A stretch of DNA of 40,053 nt from the NCBI GenBank assembly GCA_949298795.1, contig CASFXV010000014.1, forward strand, positions 1 to 40,053. Reading direction: 5' to 3'. Both the position numbers and the translations under genes were made by a program. Source of the stretch: an uncultured bacterium (GTDB taxonomy: Bacteria > Elusimicrobiota > Elusimicrobia > Elusimicrobiales > Elusimicrobiaceae). Below the pieces are notes generated by a model. The model had not been told where the DNA came from. It saw only the letters and a program-made list of their open reading frames with translations, and did not search any database. Numbering within the stretch: position 1 is the stretch's first letter; every line of letters starts with the position of its first letter. Of this stretch, positions 23,286-31,715 are shown one piece after another.

Positions 23286-24839
23286 TTATTTGGAAGCGAT
23301 TAAGCTTTTAGCCGTCATATCGGCCGGTTTTTCAAGCCCCATCACGTCCAGCACCGTTACGGCAATGTCCCCCAGGTTGCCTGCGGGCTGCATAACGGCG
23401 TTTTTGTGGTCTTTGCTCAAATACACAAAGTCCACCAAGTTGGTGGTATGGGCGGTTTTGGGCATGTTGATTTTTTCGTCCCACATTTCTTCGGCGTTGC
23501 CGTGGTCTGCCGTGATGAATACGTCATAATCCTTGGCTAAAGCCGCTTCCGCCACCGCGCCGGTGCATTCGTCCACCGTTTCCACCGCTTTAATGACGGA
23601 TTGCAAATTGCCCGTATGGCCCACCATATCGCAGTTGGCAAAGTTGATGACGATAAAGTCATACTTTTGGGAAGCGATTTGTTTGAGGGCTTCGTCCTTT
23701 ACAATATAAGCTTCCATTTCCGGGTGTTCGGCAAAAGTGGCCGGGTCAAAACGGCCTTTAATTTCTATGCGGTCCTCCCCGGGATAGGGCTTAATCAATT
23801 TCCCGTTAAAAAAGGAAGTTACGTGTTTGAACTTTTGCGTTTCCGCCAAGCGGAGCTGTTTTAAACCGGCTTTGGAAATCACTTCCCCCAGCAAATTGTT
23901 CATGCCGCCGCCGTCCGTCATGGAAGGCAAAGCGTTAAAGGGGAAAGCGTCATAATATTTGGTTAAGCCGCAGTATACGCAGGGGACGCGTTCGCCTCGG
24001 CGGCCCGGGTAATTATCGTCAATAAACGCGCGGGTGAGCTGGATGGCGCGGTCCTGCCGGAAGTTAAAGAAAACCACGCTGGAGCCGGCCTCCATTCCTT
24101 TATAATCCCCCAATACAGTAGGCGGGATGTATTCGTCCACCATGGGGCCGCCGTCCGGCGTTTTCATGGTTTTGTAATCTTCGGCTACTACATCTTCGGC
24201 AGTTGTACCGTGCAAGCCCTGGGCGTGCACAATTAAATTATAGGCTTTATCGGTCAGGCTCCAGTCTTCGCCGCGGTCCATGGCGTAGTAACGGCCTTGG
24301 ATAGTGGCGATTTGGCCCACGCCGTATTCTTTAATTTTTTGTTCCAGCGTGCGGATAAAACCAAGCGCGCTTTGGGGAGGCGTGTCGCGCCCATCGGAAA
24401 AGAAATGGATGTATACATTTTTAATGCCTTTTTCGGCGGCGTATTTCATAATGGCGTGCAAGTGGTCCTGATGGGCGTGAACGCCTTCATCCTGCACCAA
24501 CCCCATCACATGCAGGGGTTTGTTGTTTTTAAGGCAGTTGTCTATGCACGCGCTGAAAGCGGCAGACTGAAATAAAGAGCCGTCTTCAATGGTGTCTTTT
24601 AAACGTTTAAGCTCCTGCACCACAATGCGCCCGGCCCCCATGTTTAAGTGGCCCACTTCCGAAGAGCCCATATACCCCGCCGGCAGGCCTACCTGCTCGC
24701 CGGAAGCTTCAATTTGCGTATGCGGATATTCTTTTAAATATTTGTCCATATTGGGCGTCTTGGCGTTAGACACCGCATTGTATTTGCCGGGCTTGGCGTT
24801 ACCCCACCCGTCACGAATAATAAGCACTACTTTTTTCAT
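23286..24839 (-). CDS. gpmI: 2,3-bisphosphoglycerate-independent phosphoglycerate mutase
   Basis: The 517-residue protein has the alkaline phosphatase-fold motifs: LIIRDGWG (metal ligand Asp10), YMGSSEVGHLNMG with the catalytic serine (Ser60 by alignment with Bacillus), a GRYYAMDR stretch, and the late ITADHGNAEEMWD metal site. It interconverts 3- and 2-phosphoglycerate in glycolysis using manganese. Length is normal. Its start overlaps the exonuclease stop by 4 bases (ATGA), so it is translationally coupled and is last in an operon beginning with a histidine kinase. Confidence 0.96.
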   Translation of the reverse strand: MKKVVLIIRDGWGNAKPGKYNAVSNAKTPNMDKYLKEYPHTQIEASGEQVGLPAGYMGSSEVGHLNMGAGRIVVQELKRLKDTIEDGSLFQSAAFSACIDNCLKNNKPLHVMGLVQDEGVHAHQDHLHAIMKYAAEKGIKNVYIHFFSDGRDTPPQSALGFIRTLEQKIKEYGVGQIATIQGRYYAMDRGEDWSLTDKAYNLIVHAQGLHGTTAEDVVAEDYKTMKTPDGGPMVDEYIPPTVLGDYKGMEAGSSVVFFNFRQDRAIQLTRAFIDDNYPGRRGERVPCVYCGLTKYYDAFPFNALPSMTDGGGMNNLLGEVISKAGLKQLRLAETQKFKHVTSFFNGKLIKPYPGEDRIEIKGRFDPATFAEHPEMEAYIVKDEALKQIASQKYDFIVINFANCDMVGHTGNLQSVIKAVETVDECTGAVAEAALAKDYDVFITADHGNAEEMWDEKINMPKTAHTTNLVDFVYLSKDHKNAVMQPAGNLGDIAVTVLDVMGLEKPADMTAKSLIASK

Positions 24840-25444
24840 ACTATACTCTCCTTATCAGTACAAATCAGTTCCGTCCACTTCTTAAACTGAAACTTTTGCA
24901 AATCCTCCACCGTGTGCACGCCGCGGGCGTACAAACGGTTTAAGAAATAATAAAAAATCTGTTCCGCCATTTTGGTATCGGCCATGGCCCGGTGCCAGCC
25001 TTGGCAGTTAATGCCCAGCTGCTGGGCCACGCAGCCCAAATTATTTTTGGCAAACCGTCCGCTTTTGCGGCACAGTTTAAGCGTATCCAACACGGGATTA
25101 TCCGGCAGCCTAAAACCGCAGGAAGCAAACTCCGCACGCAAAAAACCAAGGTCAAAATCCGCATTGTGGGCCACCAATACGCAGCCGTCCAATAACGAAA
25201 GCAACTTGGGGGCCACTTGCGCAAAAGACGGGGCGTCCGCCACCATTTCATTGGTAATGCCGTGGATATTGATGACCTCCGGGCTCATGGGCATACCGGG
25301 GTTTAGCAGGGTGGAAAACTCTTCCACCACTTCCCCTTGGTGGGTAACGGAAACGGCAATCTCGCAGATTTTCCCGCCTTCCAAAGGGGAAAGGCCGGTG
25401 GTTTCCGTATCCAGGCAAGCAAATTTAGCGTCCGTTAAATGCAT
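24836..25444 (-). CDS. DEDDh 3'-5' exonuclease (PolC/DnaQ-like)
   Basis: The 202-residue protein shows the four motifs of the DEDDh family: CLDTETTG (Asp12, Glu14), LVAHNADFDLGFL, and HRAMADT near residue 155. It fits a stand-alone DNA polymerase III epsilon-like proofreading or repair exonuclease. It has no polymerase or UvrC-like partner domain. GGTGA precedes the ATG. It overlaps gpmI by 4 bases and starts 4 bases past the membrane protein gene. It could be DnaQ itself or an accessory exonuclease. Confidence 0.88.
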   Translation of the reverse strand: MHLTDAKFACLDTETTGLSPLEGGKICEIAVSVTHQGEVVEEFSTLLNPGMPMSPEVINIHGITNEMVADAPSFAQVAPKLLSLLDGCVLVAHNADFDLGFLRAEFASCGFRLPDNPVLDTLKLCRKSGRFAKNNLGCVAQQLGINCQGWHRAMADTKMAEQIFYYFLNRLYARGVHTVEDLQKFQFKKWTELICTDKESIV

Positions 25445-25448
25445 ATTT

Positions 25449-26162
25449 TCACCAATTTAAATAAACCCGCCAATGCACCAGCCAGCTCACCACACACGTT
25501 ACGCCAAAACCAAAATAAAACGCAAAAGAGGAAATATCCATCAAGCGTATTCTGCGCGCGTAAATAACCGCCACCCAACAGGCGGACATAAAAAACAAAC
25601 AACGCCAGCCGGGCAAAAGCCCCGTTAAAAAGAAAATGGCGCGCATAAGCATCATAATCCAATGTTCGTCCATGGTGGGAAAATCGCGCCCGTATAAATC
25701 TTTTTCCACGCAAAAAATAAAATTGCCCAGCACCTTGGTAACAAACAATAACCCCACAAAGAAAATTACGCCGGTTTCGGCAAAAAAACTGCCCGTATCA
25801 TACAGCGCGCGGAAAGGCACCGCCAAAAATAATACAAGCAGATTAAACAAATCATGCAACACAAAAGACAGCGTATTGTGGTATTTGTGCACCCCGCTTA
25901 ATTTAAACCACCCGTCCGAAAATACATACAAAGCCGTAATGGGGAACAAGGCCGCCCAGCCCCGTATGTGCGCCAAGCCGAAAAAAGACCACTGCATATT
26001 TAAATATTGCCAGCAAAAAACCAACGCCAGCAGGAAAAACAACACTCCCCGCGCGGCGGCGGCTTTCCAGGGGTGGCCTGTGCCATAGGAATAAAACCGT
26101 TTGCCGTACAGGGCAAAATCAGCCAAATAGTACGCCAAAAACAGACGCCAAAAAACTATCAT
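25449..26162 (-). CDS. Polytopic membrane protein, possibly DUF3307-like
   Basis: A 237-residue protein with about six membrane helices. The N-terminal LFLAYYLADFALYGKR recalls DUF3307 proteins, which begin with a similar His/Leu-Ala-Asp-Phe helix, but I am not sure of the assignment. No catalytic motif is visible. It overlaps the histidine kinase stop by 4 bases (ATGA), so it is co-translated with the kinase and could serve as its membrane partner; this is only positional. Confidence 0.6.
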   Translation of the reverse strand: MIVFWRLFLAYYLADFALYGKRFYSYGTGHPWKAAAARGVLFFLLALVFCWQYLNMQWSFFGLAHIRGWAALFPITALYVFSDGWFKLSGVHKYHNTLSFVLHDLFNLLVLFLAVPFRALYDTGSFFAETGVIFFVGLLFVTKVLGNFIFCVEKDLYGRDFPTMDEHWIMMLMRAIFFLTGLLPGWRCLFFMSACWVAVIYARRIRLMDISSFAFYFGFGVTCVVSWLVHWRVYLNW

Positions 26163-27865
26163 TTTTTCTCCTTCGGCAGGCGCACGGTAAACGTGCTGCC
26201 TTTTCCGGGTTCGGACGATACTTGAATATCCCCGCCGTGTGCGCAGACAATCTGCCTGCTGATAAATAAGCCCAGGCCGTACCCGCGGGAATCCGAACGG
26301 ACTTGATGGTATTTTTCAAAAATGGTTTGCCGGTCTTTCGGCTCAATGCCCATGCCGCTGTCCTGCACGGTGATAGAAACCTTGTTCTTTTCTTGCTTCG
26401 CTTCCAAACGGACAAAACCTTCCTGGGTAAATTTGATGGCGTTGGAAAGCAAGTTCACCAGTACCCGGCGCAGCAGTTTGTCGTCCGCCTGCAGGGTGAT
26501 GGCGGGAACATTCACCGTCAGTTCCAACTTCTTTTCTTGCGCGGACGGGGCCACCGTATCAGCCGCCTCCTGCGCGAGTTTTTGCAAATCCACCTCTTTT
26601 AAAGAAGGGTTCAACATGCCGGCTTCCAAACGGGAAACGTCCAGCACGTCTTCCAGCAAGGCAGACAAATTGGCGGCGGCTTGGCTCATTAAACGCAGAT
26701 ACTCTTGTTCTTCTTCTTTGCTGGCCTTGCCGCTGGAAAGTATATAAATATATCCTTGCAGGCCAAGCAGGGGGGCGCGCAAATCATGCGCCACGGCGCG
26801 GAATAAATCTTCTTTCATTTGGCTGAGTTGGGCCTGCAGCTGGAGCGCTTGGTAATCCTTTAAATCGGCCGTCATCTTATTAAAAGAAGTAATTAAATTT
26901 TTAAATTCCCCCCAGCCGATGTCTTCATCTATCTTTTGGTCTAAGTTTCCTTCGCTTACTTCCTTAGCCGCTTTATCCAAGGCGGCAATGGGCTCACCCA
27001 AGCTTTCCGCAAAAGTAAGCGCGCCAAAATAGGCCAGCGTGGCAATAGCCAGCATAAACAGCAAAATAATGATGTTTGTGTAATGTATGGCGCGGAAAGC
27101 TTCGTCCTTAAACTGCAAGACCACCGCATAGGTGCCCCAAATGGGAGTGGGCGCATACGCCCCCACAAAAGAAGCTTCTTTTCCTCTTAAATTTTTAACA
27201 AAGCGTTCATTCCCCTCAAAAGCTTGTTTCATGTCCGGGGCGGGAATTTCCGGGCGGAACTGATGCTCCCCGTAAAAAAATTGGCCGTCCTCCCCTACAA
27301 TATAAATTTGCCCCGTGCGGCCTATGCGCTGTTCCTGCATGCGGGTAAGCAAGCCAAAAAAGCTGACTATGCCGTATAAATAATCCCCGTTGGGCATAGT
27401 ATACACAAATTCACTGATTGGGCGGCCTTCCACCACTTCAAACCCACTTACCGACAAATCATTGCTGCCCGCTTCCGGCAATGAATCATCTTGCGATAAA
27501 TCCAGCGGGGGTATTTTTTCCAACAAAGCACTTTCCCCCACCCGGTAGGTTTCTTTTCCTTCTTTATTAAGTACGGCCAGCATTAAAAAATCCGGATTGG
27601 CGGCCATGGCGTTACGCAAAGTTTCTTGGGGGTTTTGGCCTTTTTGCAACACTTCAGAAACGTTTTGAGCAAAAGACAAACGCCACCCTAAATCTTCAAT
27701 ATGTTGGTTAATGGAAGCCGCCGCCATTTGGGCCAGGTTAGCGTGGGTTTCCAAAATATTGTCTTTTAAATGTTCCTGGTAATAGGCAAGCAACAGAGCC
27801 ATAGGTATCAGCGGCATCAATACCACGGTAAGGAATAATTTAAAAAGTTTAGAAAATATAGACAT
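26159..27865 (-). CDS. Membrane sensor histidine kinase (orphan)
   Basis: The 568-residue protein has a first membrane helix (about 8-28), a periplasmic sensor region (about 30-260) of dCache-like size, a second helix (about 264-285), a HAMP domain (about 286-340), a HisKA domain with the phosphorylated His360 in VAHDLRAPL, and an HATPase domain with NLLSNAIKF, DSGMGI and GYGLGLFIS. It senses an unknown external signal and phosphorylates a response regulator. None lies in the window, so the partner is elsewhere. AAGG precedes the ATG. First gene of an operon with a membrane protein, an exonuclease and GpmI. Confidence 0.93.
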   Translation of the reverse strand: MSIFSKLFKLFLTVVLMPLIPMALLLAYYQEHLKDNILETHANLAQMAAASINQHIEDLGWRLSFAQNVSEVLQKGQNPQETLRNAMAANPDFLMLAVLNKEGKETYRVGESALLEKIPPLDLSQDDSLPEAGSNDLSVSGFEVVEGRPISEFVYTMPNGDYLYGIVSFFGLLTRMQEQRIGRTGQIYIVGEDGQFFYGEHQFRPEIPAPDMKQAFEGNERFVKNLRGKEASFVGAYAPTPIWGTYAVVLQFKDEAFRAIHYTNIIILLFMLAIATLAYFGALTFAESLGEPIAALDKAAKEVSEGNLDQKIDEDIGWGEFKNLITSFNKMTADLKDYQALQLQAQLSQMKEDLFRAVAHDLRAPLLGLQGYIYILSSGKASKEEEQEYLRLMSQAAANLSALLEDVLDVSRLEAGMLNPSLKEVDLQKLAQEAADTVAPSAQEKKLELTVNVPAITLQADDKLLRRVLVNLLSNAIKFTQEGFVRLEAKQEKNKVSITVQDSGMGIEPKDRQTIFEKYHQVRSDSRGYGLGLFISRQIVCAHGGDIQVSSEPGKGSTFTVRLPKEKK

Positions 27866-27881
27866 AACTAACCTTATATAA

Positions 27882-27887
27882 ATTATA
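27882..27887 (-). promoter_or_regulatory. -10 box of the histidine kinase operon
   Basis: TATAAT 16 nt before the ATG predicts a leader of only about 9-10 nt that just holds the AAGG ribosome site. No clear -35. Confidence 0.5.
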
Positions 27888-28002
27888 CAAATTCCCGCAT
27901 TCTTAGCCTATACCAGCGGGCCCAAAGGGCCTTATTTTACATAGGCCCAAAAAACCTTTTTATGCGGGCCCTATGACCCTGTTTTCGCTTCTCTTAAAAC
28001 AC

Positions 28003-28008
28003 TATAAT
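28003..28008 (+). promoter_or_regulatory. -10 box 6 nt before the ATG at 28015
   Basis: Perfect TATAAT, then 6 nt (gtaagt), then ATG. Fourth of five leaderless-type sites. Confidence 0.6.
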
Positions 28009-28014
28009 GTAAGT

Positions 28015-28263
28015 ATGAAAGCATACAAGAAACTTAAAAATTTATTGTTTGGCCATAAACAGGAAAGCGGTACCCATTCCTCCTGCCAGCGCCTTTTTAC
28101 CCAAGAGGAGAACATTGTATACCTCTCCCCCAAGGAAACCGCTTTCATCTATCGCCAAAACAAACGCATCACCCGCGCCCTCACGCCGGACAACCCCCTC
28201 CTGAAAAAAGCCGGCAACACAACCCACGGCGCGTGGTGCTGCAACTTAAAACAAACGTTGTAA
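28015..28263 (+). CDS. Small protein of unknown function
   Basis: An 82-residue basic protein with no recognisable domain. It starts at ATG 28015, 6 nt past a TATAAT; the longer frame from 27973 would include the promoter. The middle segment NIVYLSPKETAFIYRQNKR looks like a folded core, and four Cys/His are near the ends. A strong terminator follows its stop. The paired promoter and terminator, rather than homology, make this a credible gene. Confidence 0.6.
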   Translation: MKAYKKLKNLLFGHKQESGTHSSCQRLFTQEENIVYLSPKETAFIYRQNKRITRALTPDNPLLKKAGNTTHGAWCCNLKQTL

Positions 28264-28271
28264 TCCCCCTG

Positions 28272-28297
28272 AAAACCCGGTTTAAAAGCCGGGTTTT
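28272..28297 (+). terminator. Terminator of the small gene at 28015
   Basis: A 9-bp stem (28272-28280 with 28289-28297) with an 8-nt loop and a T-run, 8 bases past the stop. Confidence 0.8.
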
Positions 28298-28345
28298 TAT
28301 TTACTCCATAAACAAAAAACGCCCCCTTTTTAATTACAGCATACA

Positions 28346-28372
28346 AAAACCCCGGGGGTTACCCGGGGTTTT
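28346..28372 (-). terminator. Terminator of the gene at 28387
   Basis: An 11-bp stem (28346-28356 with 28362-28372), GC-rich core, followed on the minus strand by a T-run. It lies 14 bases past the stop. Confidence 0.8.
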
Positions 28373-28386
28373 ATTTGTATAAAAAT

Positions 28387-29532
28387 TTATTTGTTGGAAC
28401 GGGCCCAATCGTGAAAAAACACATGCATATCACAGCCGGTAGCCAAAGCCCAGCGCTTGTCTTTCATCAGGCGCACAGCCAACAGATTATAAAATTTCCA
28501 TTCGTCCTGGCTTCTTAACCGGGCGCGGTATTGGTTGATTTCTTTAGGAAAAGGGGCGTACTGCTCAATTAATCCGTTTAAATTGGCGCCAAGCGCATAG
28601 TTAAATTCTAGAACAAAGGGTTTATATTTTCTCAACTTTAAAGACAGCGCTTCCGGCTGATTATAATTGGTATGCCCCATGCCGGCATGCACAAACACCA
28701 CCGCTTGAGGGTCCTTTTGTAAAATGTTTTCTATAATATGGGCCCAGTATTTGTTCCGCGCCGCCACCCCCGCCGGAGAGGACCATTTTATATATGCGGC
28801 GGAACTTGCATTATGGGTATAATTTTCCGCCACAGCCTGCAGGGAGACGGAGGGATTTTCCAACCCAACCACCGGTATACCAAACTTTAAAATCCATTCT
28901 GTATACGGCCTGTAGAAAGGTCTTTTGCGCACAGCCCAAGGAATTTCTTCTTTTTTAAGGAAACGAATATCTGTCCCTGAGGCAGACAAATCGTCCACAA
29001 ATTCCGAAGCGTAATAAATATGTTTATCCGGATGTTCCTTTTGATAGCTAGCCATTAACAGAAATACTTCCTGTGCCACCCGTTTTTGTTCATGGGTTTC
29101 CCCCATAAAAACCACACGGGACGCCGGGTCTATCAATTTCCCATATGGAATGACCCCGTCATATAGTTGAAAAACAACCGCTTTGTTCACCACTTCTTTT
29201 TGCAAAGACAGGTAGGCTTCTTTTTCCAACAGATTACGAATGGCGGCTTCCTGCAGGCGGCGGTTTTGTGCAACAAAACCGCTGGGAGTGCCTAACGGCA
29301 GCGGTTTAAAAAAGGATTCAAACATATCCCTCGCGCGGCTGCCGCCCAGTTTTTCTTCGCTTTGCAGCAGCGAAGCCGCCGCATTCTTTACGCTTTGCGG
29401 GCGGGAAGAACTTTCCACTTGGCGGGTTATCTTTTTAAACGCGCGGGTAAAAGCGGCCTTTTGCGCCATACTGTTAGACGCGCAAAACAAAACCGCCAGC
29501 AAAGTAAGCATTCCCCGTGAAAATATCCTCAT
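28387..29532 (-). CDS. Secreted EreA/ChaN/Tiki-superfamily-like protein
   Basis: A signal peptide (about 1-23, cut after SMA) is followed by a helical region and then VVFMGETHEQK with a GETH motif (144-147) and a later VFVHAGMGHTNY with HAGMGH (282-287). This pair of glycine/acid/histidine motifs is the signature of the EreA/ChaN/Tiki/TraB-like superfamily, whose members include metal-dependent hydrolases and haem-binding proteins. The 381-residue protein would act in the periplasm or outside. The substrate is unknown. It stands alone with its own terminator; the ATG is preceded by AATAAT and 6 nt, a weak copy of the leaderless pattern. Confidence 0.65.
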   Translation of the reverse strand: MRIFSRGMLTLLAVLFCASNSMAQKAAFTRAFKKITRQVESSSRPQSVKNAAASLLQSEEKLGGSRARDMFESFFKPLPLGTPSGFVAQNRRLQEAAIRNLLEKEAYLSLQKEVVNKAVVFQLYDGVIPYGKLIDPASRVVFMGETHEQKRVAQEVFLLMASYQKEHPDKHIYYASEFVDDLSASGTDIRFLKKEEIPWAVRKRPFYRPYTEWILKFGIPVVGLENPSVSLQAVAENYTHNASSAAYIKWSSPAGVAARNKYWAHIIENILQKDPQAVVFVHAGMGHTNYNQPEALSLKLRKYKPFVLEFNYALGANLNGLIEQYAPFPKEINQYRARLRSQDEWKFYNLLAVRLMKDKRWALATGCDMHVFFHDWARSNK

Positions 29533-29680
29533 ATTTTTATTATTTCAAATAGCCACTTTTAATAAAAGAGTCTTTAGACCCACCCCTTTCTAGGACGAAA
29601 TACCCATTTTCCCCGCTCAAAAATAAGCCGGCCTTTTAAAATACCCGGTTTACACCTGGGTATTTGCCCGCCGCCAACAA

Positions 29681-29707
29681 AAAAGCCCCGCTAAACGCGG
29701 GGCTTTT
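29681..29707 (-). terminator. Terminator of the acyl-CoA dehydrogenase-Etf operon
   Basis: An 11-bp stem (29681-29691 with 29697-29707) with a 5-nt loop and T-run on the minus strand, 18 bases past the etfA stop. A second, weaker stem lies at 29638-29664. Confidence 0.88.
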
Positions 29708-29724
29708 ACCAAAAAGGAAAAAAC

Positions 29725-30918
29725 TTAGTTTTTGGCTTTCTTTACGCCGTCAATCACTTTGGGCAAAATTTGGCGGGCATCCCCCACAAAACCATATTTG
29801 CACACATTGAAAATAGGCGCGTTGGCGTCTTTATTTACGGCTATGATGGTGTCGCTGTGTTCCATACCCACAATATGCTGCACCGCGCCGGAAATACCGC
29901 ACGCCACATACAGTTTGGCCGCCACCGTTACGCCGGACTGGCCAATCTGTTTTTCTTTGGGTTTGAGGCCCAAGTCAATCGCCGCGCGGGAAGCGCCTAC
30001 CGCGCCGCCCAGTTCACAAGCCAAGCTTTCCAAGAGGTCAAAACCCGCTTTGTCTTTCATACCGCGGCCGCCGGCCAACACCACTTCGGCTTCGTCCAGC
30101 TTTTCACCGCAGGCAATCGGGTCCATATGTTTGCTTACAATGCGCACTTTGCCCGCTTCCGCCGGTACGGCAATAGGCTCATTAATCACCTGGGCCATAG
30201 CGCCGGGGCGGGTAACCACTTTCTTAAATACATTGGGGCGCACGGTGGACATTTGGGGCCGGTAATCCGGGCATTTAATGTCCGCCATAATGTTTCCGCC
30301 AAAGGCGGGGCGGGTTTGAATAAGCAGCCCGTCCTGAATGGACAAGCCGGTACAGTCCGCCGTTAAACCCACAAACAGTTCAGAGGAAATGCGCGGGGAC
30401 AAATCACGCCCTATATAAGTGGACGGATACAATACCACGCTGGGGTTGTACTTTTTAATTAAAGTCACCATGGCGTTGGCGTAAGCGGCGGTGTTGTAAT
30501 CGTGATAGGCGGGGCCTTCCACCGCGTAGATTTTATCCGCCCCGTAAGAGGACAATTCGGCAAAATACGGTTGAATATTATCGCCAATTACCACGGCGCA
30601 CAGTTCTTCGCCCAGCTGGTCAGCCAGTTCACGCCCTTTGGACAAGAGCTCAAAGCCCACCGGGCGCACGGACTGTTTTTGCCCGTTATCGGAAATTTCA
30701 ATAAAGGCCCATACGCCTTTGTAGGCGGACAAGTCTTTCTTTACCGCGCCGGAAGCCGGCAAAGACAGCGCTTTCACCGGGCAGACCGACACGCACGCGC
30801 CGCACATCGTGCAGCTGGCATTGGCCACCGCTTTGCGGTTCACCAAGGAGAGCGCCCCAAACGGACAAGTGCTTACGCATTTTCCGCAACCTACACAATT
30901 AGAAGCTATTTGAATCAT
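29725..30918 (-). CDS. etfA: Ferredoxin-fused electron transfer flavoprotein alpha subunit
   Basis: The first 50 residues hold two [4Fe-4S] ferredoxin motifs (Cys8, 11, 14, 18 and Cys36, 39, 42, 46). The rest is EtfA, ending in the FAD domain with IAVNKDANAPIF and YGFVGD. The 397-residue fusion is like CarE of Acetobacterium, the alpha subunit of the caffeyl-CoA reductase complex. The clusters pass electrons between the flavins and a ferredoxin. It overlaps the etfB stop by 4 bases (ATGA) and is last in a three-gene operon with an acyl-CoA dehydrogenase. Electron bifurcation is inferred. Confidence 0.93.
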   Translation of the reverse strand: MIQIASNCVGCGKCVSTCPFGALSLVNRKAVANASCTMCGACVSVCPVKALSLPASGAVKKDLSAYKGVWAFIEISDNGQKQSVRPVGFELLSKGRELADQLGEELCAVVIGDNIQPYFAELSSYGADKIYAVEGPAYHDYNTAAYANAMVTLIKKYNPSVVLYPSTYIGRDLSPRISSELFVGLTADCTGLSIQDGLLIQTRPAFGGNIMADIKCPDYRPQMSTVRPNVFKKVVTRPGAMAQVINEPIAVPAEAGKVRIVSKHMDPIACGEKLDEAEVVLAGGRGMKDKAGFDLLESLACELGGAVGASRAAIDLGLKPKEKQIGQSGVTVAAKLYVACGISGAVQHIVGMEHSDTIIAVNKDANAPIFNVCKYGFVGDARQILPKVIDGVKKAKN

Positions 30919-31712
30919 TTGATAAAACTCTCCTTTTTCAAAATTTCAACAAATTTGGCCGCCATTTCTTCGGCAGAACCGCTGAACATCTCGCCTTTTT
31001 GGCGCGCAGCCGGCGGGAAAATGCGCGATACGCGGGTAGGGGAACCTTCCAGCCCCAGTTTATGCGGGTCCGCGTTTACATCCACTTCCGTCCAAGTAGA
31101 CACTTTTTTGTCCTGCGCTTTATGCGCCGCCATGAAAGAAGGATATTTAGGCGCATAGTCCACAGGCATGGTCATGGTGATAAGAACCGGCAGGTCCGCC
31201 TCCATAATTTGGTGGCCGCCTTCAATGAGTTTCTTTACCACGGCGCGGGAACCGTCGCTGTCTACGCTTTCGCAAAATGTAATTTGCGGAATGCCTAAGT
31301 GGAAAGCAATGCCGGGGCCGGTTTGGGCGGTGTCGCCGTCAATAGCCATTTGACCGCACAAAATCATGTCAAACGGACCGATTTTTTTAACCGCCATAGC
31401 CAGCGCGTAAGAGGTAGCCCATGTATCGGAACCGGCAAAAGCGCGGCTGGAAAGCAGCACGCCTTCGTCCGCCCCTAAGGCCAAGGCCAAGCGAAGCACG
31501 GCCACTGCCTGGGCAGGCCCCATGGATAATACCGTCACTTTAGCGCCCGTTTTGGCTTTAATGGCCAGGGCCTTTTCCAAGGCGTAATGGTCATACGGGT
31601 TTAAAATGCTGGGTACGCCGGCGCGGATCAAGGTGCCGGTTTTCGGGTCCACCTTTACTTGGGTGGAATCGGGAACTTGTTTAATACATACAATAATGTT
31701 CATGGGGTTCAA
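30915..31712 (-). CDS. etfB: Electron transfer flavoprotein beta subunit
   Basis: The 265-residue protein has the EtfB pattern: MNIIVCIKQVPDS near the start, and CGQMAIDGDTAQTGPGIA, the nucleotide-binding loop. In bifurcating Etfs this site binds a second FAD rather than AMP; the sequence is compatible. It begins 3 bases after the acyl-CoA dehydrogenase gene and overlaps etfA. The first Met (31712) and an alternative at residue 4 (MNII) both work. Confidence 0.94.
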   Translation of the reverse strand: MNPMNIIVCIKQVPDSTQVKVDPKTGTLIRAGVPSILNPYDHYALEKALAIKAKTGAKVTVLSMGPAQAVAVLRLALALGADEGVLLSSRAFAGSDTWATSYALAMAVKKIGPFDMILCGQMAIDGDTAQTGPGIAFHLGIPQITFCESVDSDGSRAVVKKLIEGGHQIMEADLPVLITMTMPVDYAPKYPSFMAAHKAQDKKVSTWTEVDVNADPHKLGLEGSPTRVSRIFPPAARQKGEMFSGSAEEMAAKFVEILKKESFIK

Positions 31713-31715
31713 TCC

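Noticed and set aside
29530..29544. AATAAT 6 nt before the ATG at 29532 as a sixth leaderless site
   Set aside because: The box misses the first T of the -10 and the area is AT-rich, so chance is likely; kept only as a weak case.
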